NCBI GenBank assembly: GCA_009760855.2 | Contig: WPIO01000005.1 | Span: 5,934,001-5,998,000 of the forward strand | DNA from: Cristatella mucedo | Taxonomy: Eukaryota > Bryozoa > Phylactolaemata > Cristatellidae | Length of the DNA stretch: 64,000 nucleotides | Direction of reading: 5' to 3' | In this document: piece after piece, positions 1-30,784 of the stretch | Layout: every line of letters begins with the position of its first letter | Position numbering within the stretch: position 1 is the first letter of the stretch | The notes under the pieces: model-generated | Told to the model about the DNA's origin: nothing | The model's input: the letters and a program-made list of their open reading frames with translations, nothing else | Databases searched by the model: none | Position numbers and translations under genes: made by a program

Positions 1-264
1 ATACCCTAAGCAATGCTGACTGTGGAGCGATTAGCTCTAAAGCCAGACTGGAACTTACTAGCAAGGTTTGAAGTTTCAATATACGAGTTCAGCTGGTCCT
101 CCACGACTCGCTCCAGTGTCTTTAATAGGAAGTGACGTGGCTACAGCTTTTTTGAAAGGTGCTGGTACATGACCTGAGGCTAATGACATATTAATGATGT
201 TAGTTGTGCATGGCAGAAGCAGATCAATGCAACTTAGGAGCAGGACAGTGGGAATAAGGTCCAA
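1..264 (-). mobile_element. LINE-A reverse-transcriptase fragment
   Basis: Minus-strand reading resembles the fingers region of L2/CR1-type reverse transcriptase: IINMSLASGHVPAPFKKAVA, a broken segment, then LERVVEDQLNSYIE and SGFRANRST-like text toward base 1. Frames are broken. It continues left of the window. Confidence 0.7.
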
Positions 265-409
265 AGGACTTGTCGTCTATTATTATTGTTACTGAATGCT
301 GCCCCTCTATTACGTTGCGTCTTTATTCGCTGTGGTGCTATCGGTCCTTCGGTCAGTGGCAGAAAGCAAACAATCGCAGTAATTCAACTATGTGGTTATG
401 TACACGCAG

Positions 410-18676
<18,267 letters not shown>

Positions 18677-18949
18677 CTCGCGTGCATAGGCGTGTGTGTG
18701 GGCGAACGTGCCTGCGAATATATACGTAGAGAGCGAGTTTTTAACTTGTTGCGGTACACATACCTCAATCGGGAGTGATTATCTCTTGGAGACAGCGCTA
18801 TAATTAGCTGTTTTACGAAAGTTTCAACCTCTGGGCCGCTAGGACACCGTTAACTTAGAATTTGGCACCGCACCAACTGAATCCGGAGGTGGGGTAACTT
18901 ATTTGACCCTCGGTCGGTCCTGACTGCTTGCCAGCTTCTACTGCATCCT

Positions 18950-19022
18950 GCTATGGACATTACGCCCAAAGCAGGCTATGGACACTTTGCCCATAGCAGG
19001 CTATGGACACTGCCCATAGCGG
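18950..19022. repeat. Three-copy minisatellite, 25/25/23-base units
   Basis: Units start gctatggacat/gctatggacac at 18950, 18975 and 19000; the second and third contain gcccatagc, so each unit can fold on itself (gctatgg...cccatagc). Confidence 0.9.
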
Positions 19023-20324
19023 ACTAGACGGCTTGCTGTGGGCACTGAAAATTACAAAATTAACTAGACGTGTAAAAACTATAACTAAAGGAGAAAATAA
19101 AGTTCTATAACGCAAAAGGACATGTATATATACAGCAATACGTACCCAGTCCAAACCAAAGATGAAGTAAATAATGGATGCATCAGCAGAGCCCAACTCA
19201 TTCCAGATTTCCCGTCAATTTGTGGAGTATTGGCTGTGGAAGTTTGCAAGCACAAAAGACGTCTGTTGGATAAACGCTTCGAGAATACGAGGCATGTCGC
19301 CGAATATGACACGGTCGATTAACTTGTGAGACGTGTGATATTTAGGCTATTCCCAATGAACTTTTTCTCCAAATTTCGTATTGATCAGGTCACAATTAGC
19401 TGACCTGTGGCATTTGTATGACATAGGGGCTAGGAGTTAGAGGAAAGTGGAACATACACAGTATGAGCACTGACCTGATATAGCCCAAGGAAGGGAGATG
19501 AAAGCAAGCTGGGCAAGTACGCCAGCGTTAGGCCTAATAAAACTAGGGCAGTAACATACACTCTTGGGACTTGTACAGCCTCACAAACTCCCTGGGAATC
19601 TCAGCTCTTAAATGATGAGCTTGGATACGTGTGTTTACCTTTTTATGTGACAGTTCGATCGCCCAAAATAAACGTGTAGGCAGGGCAATGGAAGCACGGA
19701 GACACGAATTACACTAAGATTAAGCTGTGCGGTGGGCAAATTATAAATGTTGGTTTGTCTGGTGACCTTGACCTTGGATGCTTGCTACAGAAACTGAAGA
19801 CTTGGAGTCGAGGTTTATCCTTGTGCATGCCACTGGAAGCTTTCTGGAAGCAAAGCTGTTAAAAACATTTCCCAAAAAGTTTGGGTTGTGTAATTATTGA
19901 AAGCAGCTAAGTGCCTAAATAAAAGAGGCTTACAAAAACCTTTTAAAGCTTGATAAACTTAAGTATTTTTTTTCAGTCGCACGATTAAGGGTACACCATT
20001 TTAGTCAGTAACGCCACGTAACGATTCGTAGGCTAGGATTGTAAAACGTTAATGGAGTATTTGATTACGCAATCGGGGGCTGAGCAACTTTCGCTCTTGG
20101 TGCGACCAGCTATTACAACCAACCTTAAGTAAAATATTGTAAATAGATGATATACATGAATGGAGCCGAAGTTAAAATGTGTTGAGGCAACAAGTAGCAA
20201 GAAAAACCGAAGCAGAGAATCTCTGCAAGAAGTGCCGGTATCGTCTGGATTATCGAAGTCAGCAATCATCATGCGAATATTTCAGTAGTGATCTCTCGAA
20301 GGTAAGAAATGGCAATATTATCTA
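19023..20324. other. Intergenic, nothing recognised
   Basis: No coding, RNA or repeat signal I can support. Confidence 0.5.
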
Positions 20325-21335
20325 ATAATAATAATTATAATGCACGATAAAGCGCCCTCAGAGAACTCTTTCTAGGTGCTTTACATTTGTTGCAAAGGGA
20401 AACTCGATTCAATGGTGAGTAATATCATACTTGATAAGCAACATGAATAACGTGGTTAGGGTTGACATGCACGGGGTCAGCATGCAAATGTGGTTAGTGG
20501 CAGCGTGCACAGTGTCAGCATGCATAAGCACATGAAGGACGAGTCACAGGGACCCACTAAATGCTGACCTAAATAGGTGTTTTTAAGTTCTTTTTAAATG
20601 TGGTCAAATCAGGGGATGCTGTGACGCAAGTCGGGAGTGAGTTCCAGGCTCTGAGAGCATACGAACTAAATTCATGGTCTCCAAAGGATTTGAGGTTTGT
20701 ACGAGGTATTGGTAGACTGTTGGATTCCGAAAAGCGGGTGGTGCGAGCTGGGCCTGGTGGAGGAGTAGATCTGAGAGATAGGCTGGAGCCAAAGAATGAA
20801 GTGACCTAAAAATGAGCGACAAAACCTTGAAGTCGATCCGTTTGACTGGTAGCCAGTGCAGGTCGGCGAGAAGTGGTGTGATGTGGCAACTGCGATGCTC
20901 ACGACAGACAAGCCTAGCAGCGGAGTTTTGCACCAGCTGTAATCACCTGATTGCACTTGACGGTAGGCCAGCAAGCAGTGAGTTATTGAAGTCAAGACGG
21001 GATATCACAAATGCATGGACCAACTTAGACGTGGTATTCTTATCTAAACAAGTCTGAATTTTAGCAATGTTATGTAGCTGAAAGTAGGCAGGCTTGGTTT
21101 GTGGGGCTGATGTATTCGTCTAACGAGAGGTCACTTTGGAACATGACGCGTAGATTTCGAGCTGATTCAACGGGAAATATGCTGGCAGAGCCAATTTTGA
21201 GCGTCGGCCTTTCCAATTTCTTAATCACGCTGGGTTTACCCATAACTAGTACGTTAGTTTTATCATCGTCTAGCTCGAACTCTTTTAATGAAAAGATTGT
21301 TAACGCCTTAAAATAAATTATAATAAATGTCAATC
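20325..21335 (-). mobile_element. LINE-A copy: C-terminal region plus 3' end, minus strand
   Basis: A (taa)n-type tail and terminal signature at 20325-20400, 3' UTR to about 20600, then minus-strand coding: NSAARLVCREHRSCHITPLL, ADLHWLPVK, RSLHSLAPAYLSDLL, and further up (21070-21333) ELDDDKTNVLVMGKPSVIKK, SARNLRVMFQSDLSLDEYIS. It is one of the better preserved LINE-A pieces and is 5'-truncated. Confidence 0.9.
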
Positions 21336-23379
21336 TGTCTTCGTATAGCTTTGCTCATCCAGCACGGAAGGTCGTGGTTAGATTTTTTTATAGTTACTTG
21401 TTTGCTGTTCTAGTGGGATCAGCTTCATAAATAACGTTTCTTATGGTACGGCGCGTCTCGCCATTAGCTGATCAGATAAGTTGTATTTACCAAACGCTTG
21501 GCCTATGACCAATCTGGCAAAGGCTAGCTGGAATTGCTGTTTGGACGGAAGCAGCATGTTGCCAAAGGATCTTGAAGGATGCATTGACACTTCTTCATTT
21601 CTATAAAGAACTATGTGGGCTGCCAAAGTCCTCAAGCCCCTTTCAGCCTGCATCCAACGTAGTAAGGGAGGGTAGCACTATGGATCGACCATCCTCTGTT
21701 ACAGGATCGAACCCTGAGCCTTTTGCCATTTTACTGCTAAATCTTGACATAAGTCACTCAAGAGACGACCAGTACTTAAATATCGTCGGCTCCAACCAGC
21801 AAAGTGTGTGGATGGCAGACTGACTACCATCTCTTTGATTGCAGTTGCCAAGAGCATGCACTATCCAGTAGACTGATTTCGAAAAGGGTACGGTTGCCTT
21901 CCATATTGAGGCACTCAAGAATAAAGCGACGCCTCATTCCTTTGATTATAGACTGTAGACTGCTCACAAGTTGTCAGCTGTAGCGCTTTGTCACAGATGG
22001 CTTAACCGTAGAGGCACCAGTAGGGATCTGTACCAAGTATCTTGTTATTTTCTGTGCGAGAAAATGTATGCACACAGGCTGTACTTGCAGACGACACGTC
22101 TGCATGAAGATTAACTGAGTGTATTGGCAAAGGATGCTTCAGTTAAACATACTAACGTATCGAGCAAGTAGAGCGATTAGTTGGCTCACAGTCTTCGTCT
22201 GCTCCGACACGAAGACAACCGATGAGTTCATGGGCGCGGGCTTCGAGGGTTCATTAGCCGTCCTTCGAGGCGTCGGGTCCGCTGTTAGCTGGTTTTGCAC
22301 ACTGCTCTTGTGTCTATATACCGAGCACCCATTATGTGTGCTGCGTTGGTACGAAAGGCCAAAGTCTACTGCCGATAGATGTGTTCTTAATAGCACTACC
22401 AATACAGTAAGAGGCTAAAATATTTTCCAGACTATATGGATTGTATAGGCTTTCTTGCGGTTAAAACTGCAGGCAATAGCATCACTTAGTCATCATGGGA
22501 ATAGTGTATGTTAGGCAACTATTTCGCCCTAGCTCGTTCATTTCTTAACGCATATCATTACAACACTCCCGATTTGAGTTGCAAGCTAGTTATCTTGAGC
22601 TGGACACCTGCGGGCTGTAGTTCTATTGCCCTCTGTCCCTTATTGTTAATCCTTACTGAATATAAATAAAGTACGCTTTCTCTTTTTTCCCTCTTAATGT
22701 CTACTATAAGCTTTAGGCCTGCGGTCTATAATGATTGATAAATGATTCTAGGTTCATCGAAACGCAGTTGACCGTCAGCTTTATTGTGAATGAAGGTTAT
22801 TCGGATGCAAGACTGCGAACACTGTTTGAGGGTCTTTATCACAGCTAAAACGGTAACCGAAAAGGCAATTTTGGGAACTTTAACTATTTGGAAATCTATA
22901 TCGCGTCTTCAGCAGTCTACTGGGACTACAATTACCGCTCTTGTGCATATGTGTTTGAGCTATGACTGCTTGCAGCTGGTCATTCTTTCCTGCCATATAC
23001 CGTGTGTGATACAATTTAGGTAACTTGAAACGTGCCCATAAGGCCAATGTATCATTCGGTAGCTCATGGGCCTTACTCTTAATTGATTTTTCGACTAATC
23101 TTTTTATTGGACGGCATACATATTTGGCTCTATTTGAATCCACTTTAAGCGGTTACAACTCAAGATTCATCTGTCTCGATTCGGTTCAGACCGTACGTGT
23201 AGCAGATCTCAAGCGAGCATCTACGATGTGCCGAATGCAGGCTCTCGAGTGTGACTCCACAAACCTTTGGTTAGCTAGGATCCGCTGGCGATGCTCCTAC
23301 GATCTGTACAGTGCAGTCATCGAGTTTTTTTTATTATATTAGTGACACACAGCCAGAAATTCAAAGCTGATTCCCTCAT
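21336..23379. other. Intergenic, little recognised
   Basis: Unique-looking. A minus-strand B-box-like cagggttcgatcctg at about 21703-21717 hints at a decayed SINE. No gene seen. Confidence 0.45.
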
Positions 23380-23480
23380 AATGCAACTCCGCCTGCAATT
23401 TTACAAAGCCAAAAAGACTATTTGGGTGTTAAGCACGGTACGTTTGTATAGAGCACTCAAAGCCTAAGTGGCTTTCGGTA
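23380..23480 (-). mobile_element. LINE-B 3' end fragment, minus strand
   Basis: gcaattttacaaagccaaaa agacta...gtgttaagca and gcctaagtggctttcggtag match the LINE-B end at 14140-14240. Confidence 0.65.
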
Positions 23481-23756
23481 GCCAAAATAATTCCTCTCAT
23501 GACACATATATACGGGCATAATGAAACCAAGGATCCTTAAGCTAATAGCTGAGCTGTTAACAGATTTTTGCACTGGGGAGTTTTGTTTAGTGCACTTACA
23601 GCGTCACCGGATTCCTGAGCGAAATCTGTGGCCAGCAGCAGTCATCTCGTGTAACAAGGAAATGTAAGAGGCTACTTGAGTTAGAAGGGCTGTCGGTCGT
23701 GGAAGAAACTAGCAAAGCAATAAAGCAAGGTTATCTGATAAAATGGTAGCATTTGT

Positions 23757-23882
23757 ATGGCGGCAGAAGAGCCTTAGTGGCCTATGACTCCGCTTGAAGT
23801 GGCCAGTAAAGGATCGCCTGCTGCAGGACTCGAACCTGATCTAGACTGTCAACTGCGAGCGCCTTACCTCAGGGCTAAGACT
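23757..23882 (-). mobile_element. SINE2 copy, minus strand
   Basis: ggcggcagaagagccttagt, gtaaaggatcgcctgctgca, ggactcgaacctgatct and gcgagcgccttacctca are the reverse complement of the SINE2 body, B-box and head. Confidence 0.75.
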
Positions 23883-24054
23883 CAAGGACATGACCTGTAT
23901 AAATTAAGCGCCAGAGTTAGCAGCTGTTGAAGATAACAGGGTTGCATAAGAATGCGGAAGCGAATTCCCTCAGTTTAAGACTGCAAAGCGTATGCTCTGG
24001 TCACCAATAATCTTCTAACGAAAGGGGGACGATATAGTGTCTACACATCCTCGT

Positions 24055-24160
24055 CTGAAGCTCCACAAAGTCACAAAGATTAAGCAGGTATTCCACTGCG
24101 GAATTTTCTACGGTGTACTTCAAGCCTAAACTACTTTTGGTGCGCATTTGCCTAAAGAGG
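24055..24160 (-). mobile_element. LINE-B 3' end fragment, minus strand, degenerate
   Basis: gaagctccacaaagtcacaa agatta, gcggaattttcta and caagcctaaactacttttgg parallel the LINE-B end at 14145-14225. Confidence 0.55.
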
Positions 24161-24180
24161 CAGCTGCAGCCGCTGCAGCT

Positions 24181-25659
24181 TAATTAAGTGTCAACGAGCT
24201 ACGCATTGGCGGAATTTTTAGTCGTCGGACAGTCGGGCGGACGCGAGACGAAGTGGTGCCTGAACTTTATGTCACTGCTAGTGACTTTTAGGTGCAGCAC
24301 CAATGCACGCAAGTGTTACAAACATGGTGTGCGGTTTCCGCATTCGGAAAGAACTAGGCCGCAAGCACAGCGTTCGTAACGGAGTTAGTCTCAGCGGACG
24401 CACGGAAAATATTGGTGACACCTGGACCTTGCATCAAGGCTAGCAGTTTTTAATTGCAGCACCAATGCACGCAGATATGCCGACAGTAACAGAGCACTGC
24501 AGTGACGAAGAGCGACCATACTTTAAACATAAAAAGTCCATATCCGTAAGGCAGACAAGTCGTTTTGATCTCAACGGAGGATTACAGGCATTCAACAGCG
24601 GACATAACGTACACCAAAAGCTCCGCAGCCTAGAGCTCAAACCAGCTCAAATGCCAATGCCAACTTCGGAAACACGACTGGCAACCTATTGAATAGCTTC
24701 GGCTTGTATGCGGTCTCGGTCGTAGATTATTGCACAATCCTAGCCGTTTATAATTCAGAAACCACGAATAATTAATGTAAGTCATAATCTGGCACATTTA
24801 TCTCGTCACCGTTTCATGGTCGAAGCGAGAATTCAGGCGTGTATTTACAGTCCGGTCATGAGCCACGGCTACTCAGTTAAAAAAGAGGCTATTTGGCTAT
24901 GTAACTTGTATTGAACGACTTCGACATATTGAAGAGTCCTTGTTGAGGAGAGGCACGAGAACATTTATGGGCAGCCCTGCTAAAGAACAATTACATAGAG
25001 AACCCTTCAACATTGCATCCACTTAGTTCCTGTGGTTTTTGGAGTTGCAGACGGAGACACATTACACTACAGCTGAAGCCCGGATTAGATCTCTTCTCAG
25101 CTAGCCATAGCGATAAATATTGCCAGACGTCGGACGGACTTTTTATTTTCGCAATATATTAGCAAAAATGTATCACTCACTTTTGTTGCGCTATTTTGAC
25201 CGGTCACTCCCTCGCCACAGATTGCCATGCGATTTGGAACGGCGAGATACGCGTACGAAAGACTTTTGCAACCGTGCGGAATGAAGAACGGCAGCCGAAG
25301 CAATGTTTGGCTTTGGCGAGTATTTGAAAACAGTCTTGCCTCAGATATGCAGCAAATTAACTGGGCTGTGAGGGTTGTTCAGGTTTCCGTGTTTGGCAAC
25401 CGATTGACAAAGGCAATTTCTGCTGCAGTGGGCAAGGACGCTTTTTAAGCAACAATGGCGCTATGTTTTTGAATCACACAGCCGGCTACCCGTGAATGGC
25501 ATTATTATTATACACAACACAGCAGTTGGCTGTCTCAAGAGAGTTTGTCCCTACTTTCAGTAGGCTTTTTTCTGGGCTCTCTTACTACGTGAATGGTGGC
25601 CTGGAGCAATGGGGGTAAGCTGCTTTCAACACCACCAACGCTAATTTGTGTCAGACCCT
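24181..25659. other. Intergenic, nothing recognised
   Basis: A 16-base phrase (gcagcaccaatgcacgca) occurs twice, at about 24294 and 24456. A perfect 19-base palindrome agctgcagc-c-gctgcagct lies just before, at 24162-24180. No gene seen. Confidence 0.5.
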
Positions 25660-26060
25660 GGGGGGGGGGGATGCGGCGGCTAAACGTCGTCGTCGGCGGC
25701 GACTGTGACGGTCGCTGCGACGGCGGCTGCGGCGGCCGCTCTGAGAGCAGAGAGCGCGCGCTGCAGATAGCCTGCCGAGCGATGCGCAGGGGAAGCGGCC
25801 GCCGGCCCTGGCGCTGGCGCGCGCGCGCAGCACGCGGCTATCAGCGCAGATAGAGCAGCTCTGCCTGCACCGACCTGGCTAGCTTGCCAGCAGCAGCGGG
25901 TGGAGGATTACCAATTGCCGCGGCCGAACGCGCCCTTTTGCGACCGCCCGTAAATGACGGCGGGCTTTCGTGGGTTGCGGCGGTGGGGGCCCAAAGGCTC
26001 AGTAGATATACTCACTGCTCGATTGTCCTCTCTGCAGTCCCATACTAGAGCGACCAGGCA
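25660..26060. other. CpG-rich block without recognisable gene
   Basis: Starts with a G run (about 25661-25670) and is rich in cg, cgcg and cggc. Open frames on both strands are low-complexity Arg/Ala and look like composition artefacts. It could be a distant promoter or unmethylated element. Confidence 0.4.
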
Positions 26061-26757
26061 CGGCGTGGCCGAATGCCTCTGCCTGACCTTGGGTGAGACT
26101 TGTCACGGCTAGTTCCGCGTAGGTCGTCGCTGGTTTGAACAGGTTGTATAAATTGCAATTCCTTAGCTGAAGGGTCTTTCACCAGAGGCCGGCTTGAAGC
26201 TAGAGCTCTAAAAGAGCTCCACGCGACGCGTCTTTCTAGCCTCCTTCCGGAGACCCGGCGGCCTCCTCCGCGGCTCAGACCGCAAAGGTTTGCTTTAGTG
26301 GTGCACCGCCACCCGGCGCGCGCCTCGTTAGCCCCTAACCCATCAAATTCACCAGTTTCTTTTTAAAAGAAGGGCCGCCTTTTTTTATAGAAGCAGACTC
26401 AGGTTCTGCCACTCTTCTAAAATAAAACGCCGACCATAAGGCTTATCAAAAGACCTTTGAGAGGCCGTCGAAAGAGACACTGTTACGCCATTTCTTCAGT
26501 CTGAAGGTGCACCCTAAGGCTATCTGCTCGGCAGATTTACGTATCCCCTCTACAGATGTCGGTAACTTCCCTCTAAAGAACCATTAGGTCAAGAATTATG
26601 CCAAAAGAGCGCCGCCTACAAAAAAGCTTTGCAGTCCTTGTTGAAAACGGTTACATTCCATTTTGGGAGAGCCCGAAGCTCCGCTAAAATGGCGGCTCAC
26701 CTGAAACTCGTCTATACAGGAATGTGCACCTCAACTCGAGAAGCTTGCAATAGCATG
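26061..26757. other. Intergenic, nothing recognised
   Basis: Mixed composition; no supportable feature. Confidence 0.4.
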
Positions 26758-26813
26758 TCGAAGACGCCCAGCTTAACAGGCCTCGCGGGACCTGTCAAGC
26801 TGGGCGTCTTCGA
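26758..26813. repeat. Near-perfect hairpin, 23-base arms, 10-base loop
   Basis: Arms tcgaagacgcccagctt/aacagg (26758-26780) and cctgtcaagctgggcgtctt/cga (26791-26813) pair with one mismatch; loop cctcgcggga. It directly abuts the 5' end of the LINE-A fragment at 26815. Confidence 0.95.
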
Positions 26814-26814
26814 A

Positions 26815-27475
26815 AAAAACTCCGCAGCTAGGCTTGTCTGTCGTGAACATCGCAGTTGCCACATCACACCACTTCTCGCCGACCTGCACTGGCTACCAGT
26901 CAAGAAACGGATCCACTTCAAGGTTTTGTCGCTCACTTTTAGGTCACTTCATTCTTTGGCTCCAGCCTATCTCTCAGATCTACTCCCCCAGCAGGCCAAG
27001 CATCGTACCACCCGCTTTTCGGAATCCAACAGTCCACAAATACCTCGTACAAACCTCAAATCCTTTGGAGACCGCGCATTTAGTTGCATGCTCCCAAAGC
27101 CTGGAACTGACTCCGACTTGCATCAAAACATCCCCTTGACCACATTTAAAAAGACTTGATTGACTTGATGACTTGACCACATTTAAAAAGAACTTAAAAC
27201 ACACCTATTTAGGACAGCATTTAGTGGGTCCCTGTGATTCGTCCTTCATGTGCTTATGCGTGCTGACACTGTGCATGCTGCCACTAACCACATTTGCATG
27301 CTGACCCTGTGCATGTCACCCCTAACCATGTTATTCATGTTGCTTATCAAGCATGATATTACTCACTATTCAATCGCGTCTCCCTTTGCAGCACATATAA
27401 AGCGCCTAGAAAGAGTTTGAGTTCTCTGAGGGCGTATTATCAAGTGCATTATTTTTAATATTATTATTGTCACCT
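26815..27475 (+). mobile_element. LINE-A copy: C-terminal coding and 3' end
   Basis: Reads NSAARLVCREHRSCHITPLL, ADLHWLPVKKRIHFKVLSLT, FRSLHSLAPAYLSDLLPQQA, then NLKSFGDRAFSCMLPKPGTD in one open frame to about 27159, then 3' UTR (gcatgctgaccctgtgcatg) and the terminal signature aaagcgcctagaaagagttt, ctctgagggcg, ending ttattattg. A 26-base repeat of the cttgaccacatttaaaaag text occurs at 27138 and 27174. Confidence 0.92.
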
Positions 27476-27539
27476 GTCTAAATAGAATCTATCTCCTCAG
27501 CAACTCGCAAAGTCTGATTTCGCCTGTGAAGGACTATCG

Positions 27540-29250
27540 GGCTTCATAGAGTGGGGGGGGGGGGGGTTGGCGCAGGCATAAGATTCGCCAATGGGAGGAG
27601 TTTGAACGGCCGCAATTTTGATTGGAGCTACCCGCCCTACCGCTCGACCGGACCTATTCGGGAGGGGCTTTAGACCTCCTTGCTCCCCCCTCCGTACACC
27701 CTCGCTCGCCCCTTGACTAGTCCTGCTCTTCTCTCAGGGAACTACCTACGGCTGAAGAGCCGGACTTCTGTGCGCTTCCGCATCCGGGCTGTCCGACCGC
27801 AGTGCAGACTGCGACTAGCCACGTGACTTGAAGCTACTTCTTTTCTGCTCGCTTCCCTGAGCTGCTCCCCTGCTCCAGCTGATTTCAAGTGGGATGCAGA
27901 GAGCTCCGCAGCTCGGGTGAAAATGCGTTCGCTAAAACTAGAGTTCTCGTGTGGTGCCAGCTGATGCTCGTGGCTCGTAGCGCTTAACCGACCGCCGGCG
28001 AACGCTGGCTATGCGGTAGAACAATCAGGAACTAGCCAAGTTTAAAACCGAACTTCGATAAGTTACGCCAGTAGCGACATCTCGCGCCCGGTGGCATAGC
28101 TGGAGATCGAAGTACGCGTCGAAGGCACCTCCCAACGGCTGCACCAGATTTGGGCCCGCTCCGGCCGCCGCCAGCGAGCTGCTGCCTGCCGCAGGTAGCA
28201 CCGCCCACAACCATATATAATGGATCGGCTGGGGCGAACGGCCTGCTGTAAATGCCGCTGATAATGCCAAAGGTGGACACAATGAGGCATTCAACGCCTT
28301 CTATAGGCATAATGCCAACCGTGCGGTTTCAACAGGCAGCTCATAATGCCTCGCGTCTACGGTCGGCGAGCCTTGGAGTGTGTGTGTGCAAACTATGCTA
28401 AGTGAAATTACCTGCTTACGAAGCACGGCCGCGACCGCCGGCTGGAGTTCATTACTTGAAGGTGCAGCACATCGCCGCCGGTCAGAGCAGTCGCTAGGTG
28501 CGGCGGCGGACACGGCAGCTCCTCTTTCATCTTTCTCGCCATCACCCTCCTCCTTTAGCGTCCTCTCTCCGACGCGATAAGTAGCGATAAAGAGCGATAA
28601 GTCGTGATAAGCTCTGGCTCTGCTTCAGCCCCGCGATTACGTTGTCCCTGCCAGCCTGGTCCGTACTCTAGCTAGACTCACCCTACTATAACGTGCTTCC
28701 AGTTAACCCTCTATCGCTAGGTTATGGGCGAGATTGGCGAGATGGTGCACCCCGGCGCCCAATTCGTGCAAGCTGAGCATAACGAGTGAGATTACGCATT
28801 ATACATGCACGGATGCGCTCTCGCAGCCGGTGCCAGCTTCAAGACATTCCCGTCGACAGCGTGCCAACCGAGGGACAGTATTGGCCCGTGTTTCCCCGTC
28901 CAGCTTTTCAGCAGACTCCCTGGCTTTCGTCAAAGTTTGCAACCTGCAACCTTTGCTACCGTGCTCCTGGAAAAACGCCTGGATGCTCGACGTTCCTGAT
29001 AATTCGCTCACGGCTATTTCGGGCCGCAGGCGCTGTCGGCGAGCGCATGCGATGCCTGCATTTGCTTGCCTTTGTGATGAGCAGTTCAAGTCCTGAAATC
29101 GTTCGGCTGCACTTGAACTTTGCTCTCGGCATCCAATGACCGACTACCTTCGGTTTCGCCACGGCCACAGCCATCGCCACCGTCACTATCGCTACGGTGA
29201 AAGGCACGCAAGTGCTCCATCGACCAGCTAGAGTTAGTGGCGCTTTGTTC
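27540..29250. other. CpG-rich intergenic block
   Basis: Begins with a G run (27552-27566). It has mostly GC-rich unique sequence with several overlapping open frames that show no family likeness. It contains the GATAA array at 28574. Likely regulatory or an unmethylated island; no gene can be supported. Confidence 0.4.
28574..28613 (+). promoter_or_regulatory. Four GATAA motifs at exact 10-base spacing
   Basis: GATAA at 28576, 28586, 28596 and 28606, in decamers gcgataagta, gcgataaaga, gcgataagtc, gtgataagct. GATA-factor sites are (A/T)GATA(A/G); here the base before is C or T, so fit to the classic consensus is partial. Confidence 0.6.
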
Positions 29251-30139
29251 TTTTCTGGTGTCAGGTTTCAAGCTCTAATTTATCCAGTCCCCGCTGGCAG
29301 CTGTGATTTGCTTCAGCACATTACGACCAGACTCCGTACAATGATTCTGAGCTAAAAAGAAAATGAATGCAAATGCTAAAGCTGGCTCACGAATCCCTGA
29401 CGACAAACTGGAAAGTGGCTTGCTCGTCAGTAGCCAATTTTAGTGACGTTTCAGCACCCGCGTGGGGTGAGTGAACGATTGGACCTCACCCGGAGTCTAC
29501 TAAGATCAGATTTTACCAAATCGCTTGACGTAGTCTGGCGGGACTAGCTAGAAATGTGATAGCGAGCAAGCAAAGCAGTAAGTCATGTGAATAATGAGAT
29601 CACGACGATCAAATTAAGGTCAAAGTTTAAGATAAAGACGAGAGAAAGATGGGAGAAGAGCTCCGATCAGCTGCATGCTAACGAGGCTATAAGTGCTTTG
29701 GAAGTTGCCGATAATAAAAGACTTCGTGGTTATCCCACAAACTACCGAAGCTTGACCACTGTGAAGGAGGCCAGGCCGCAGGCCTTCAGCTTTTGTAAGC
29801 GGGTCTCTAGTTTCTTCCTTTGAAAGGCTCTTTCAGAGGTAGCTCAATAAGGTTCTAGATAAAAACCTAGAGAAATAGCTAGTGTTTTAGCTACTTATCT
29901 AGCTTAGTATCTAGAATCTTATTGGGCGATCTCCGAAATAAGCATTTATTCATAGTTCTCGAACCTGTACCGTGCACAGATAGACTGTGAGTGGGCATTG
30001 ACAAAATTCTTTCGCCTCTAATACAAGAAGCAGCAAGGAAACGAATTAAACAATCTGGAAAATGAGTCAGCTAAGATAGCGACTTTTCAAGTAAAAGAAG
30101 CAAAGGTCCCGGATTCAACGACCTCTTGTATATAGCGAC
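29251..30139. other. Intergenic with one foldback sequence
   Basis: Otherwise unique-looking. The foldback at 29845-29924 is listed apart. Confidence 0.5.
29845..29924. repeat. 80-base foldback, 17-base arms
   Basis: caataaggttctagata (29845-29861) pairs with tatctagaatcttattg (29908-29924) with one mismatch; the 46-base interior holds more ctag/tagct words that can pair. It could be a tiny MITE-like element or a structured RNA. Confidence 0.85.
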
Positions 30140-30262
30140 TGAAGAGCGTTTATGGCTATCTACCCGATTGCACCTGGCCAGACTGGATTGTCTGCTGTGA
30201 AGACTCAAACAAGCAACCTGGGTCGTGAAGTGTAAGCACCTTTCCCCTAAGCTAAGAAATCA
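30140..30262 (-). mobile_element. SINE2 copy, minus strand, degenerate
   Basis: ttatggctatctacccgatt gcac, gattgtctgctgtgaagact caaac, cctgggtcgtgaagtgtaag caccttt follow the SINE2 order in reverse complement. Confidence 0.5.
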
Positions 30263-30784
30263 ACGTTTGACCATTTGCACAGTACAACTTTCTACGGATA
30301 AACACACAGTAGTCAGTGTCGTATGACAATGGGACTTGATGAGTATATCTTCGAATACTACTTCTTAGGAGTTAGAAGGTACGTATCAGCTGCGATGTGG
30401 GATGACTTGAATGAGCAAGTTCGGCATCAAAATTAGCTCCCGTTGCAGACATCCAGACAGTGTAAACGATTTTCTCTCAAATTCTACAGCGTTTCTGGCC
30501 GTGAAATAAATTCAATTATCATTATCCATTAGTAAAATATTAGGAAGCTATTAAGTAAAGTATTCATTATTCAGAAGTTGTACCGTCCTTCAATGTATTA
30601 CATACATGTATACCAGAAAGCCGGAAATGGTCCTCTATAACATACTGTCCGTTCCGCCACTGGATGGAATCAGCCTAGGCACTGACTGCATAATGACTCG
30701 TATAGAAAAGTTAGTGAACCACAGAGAGGGTTTGTAGCTGATTTCCATTGATTTTTCCGCAAATGCTAAGGAGCTGCATACTTA

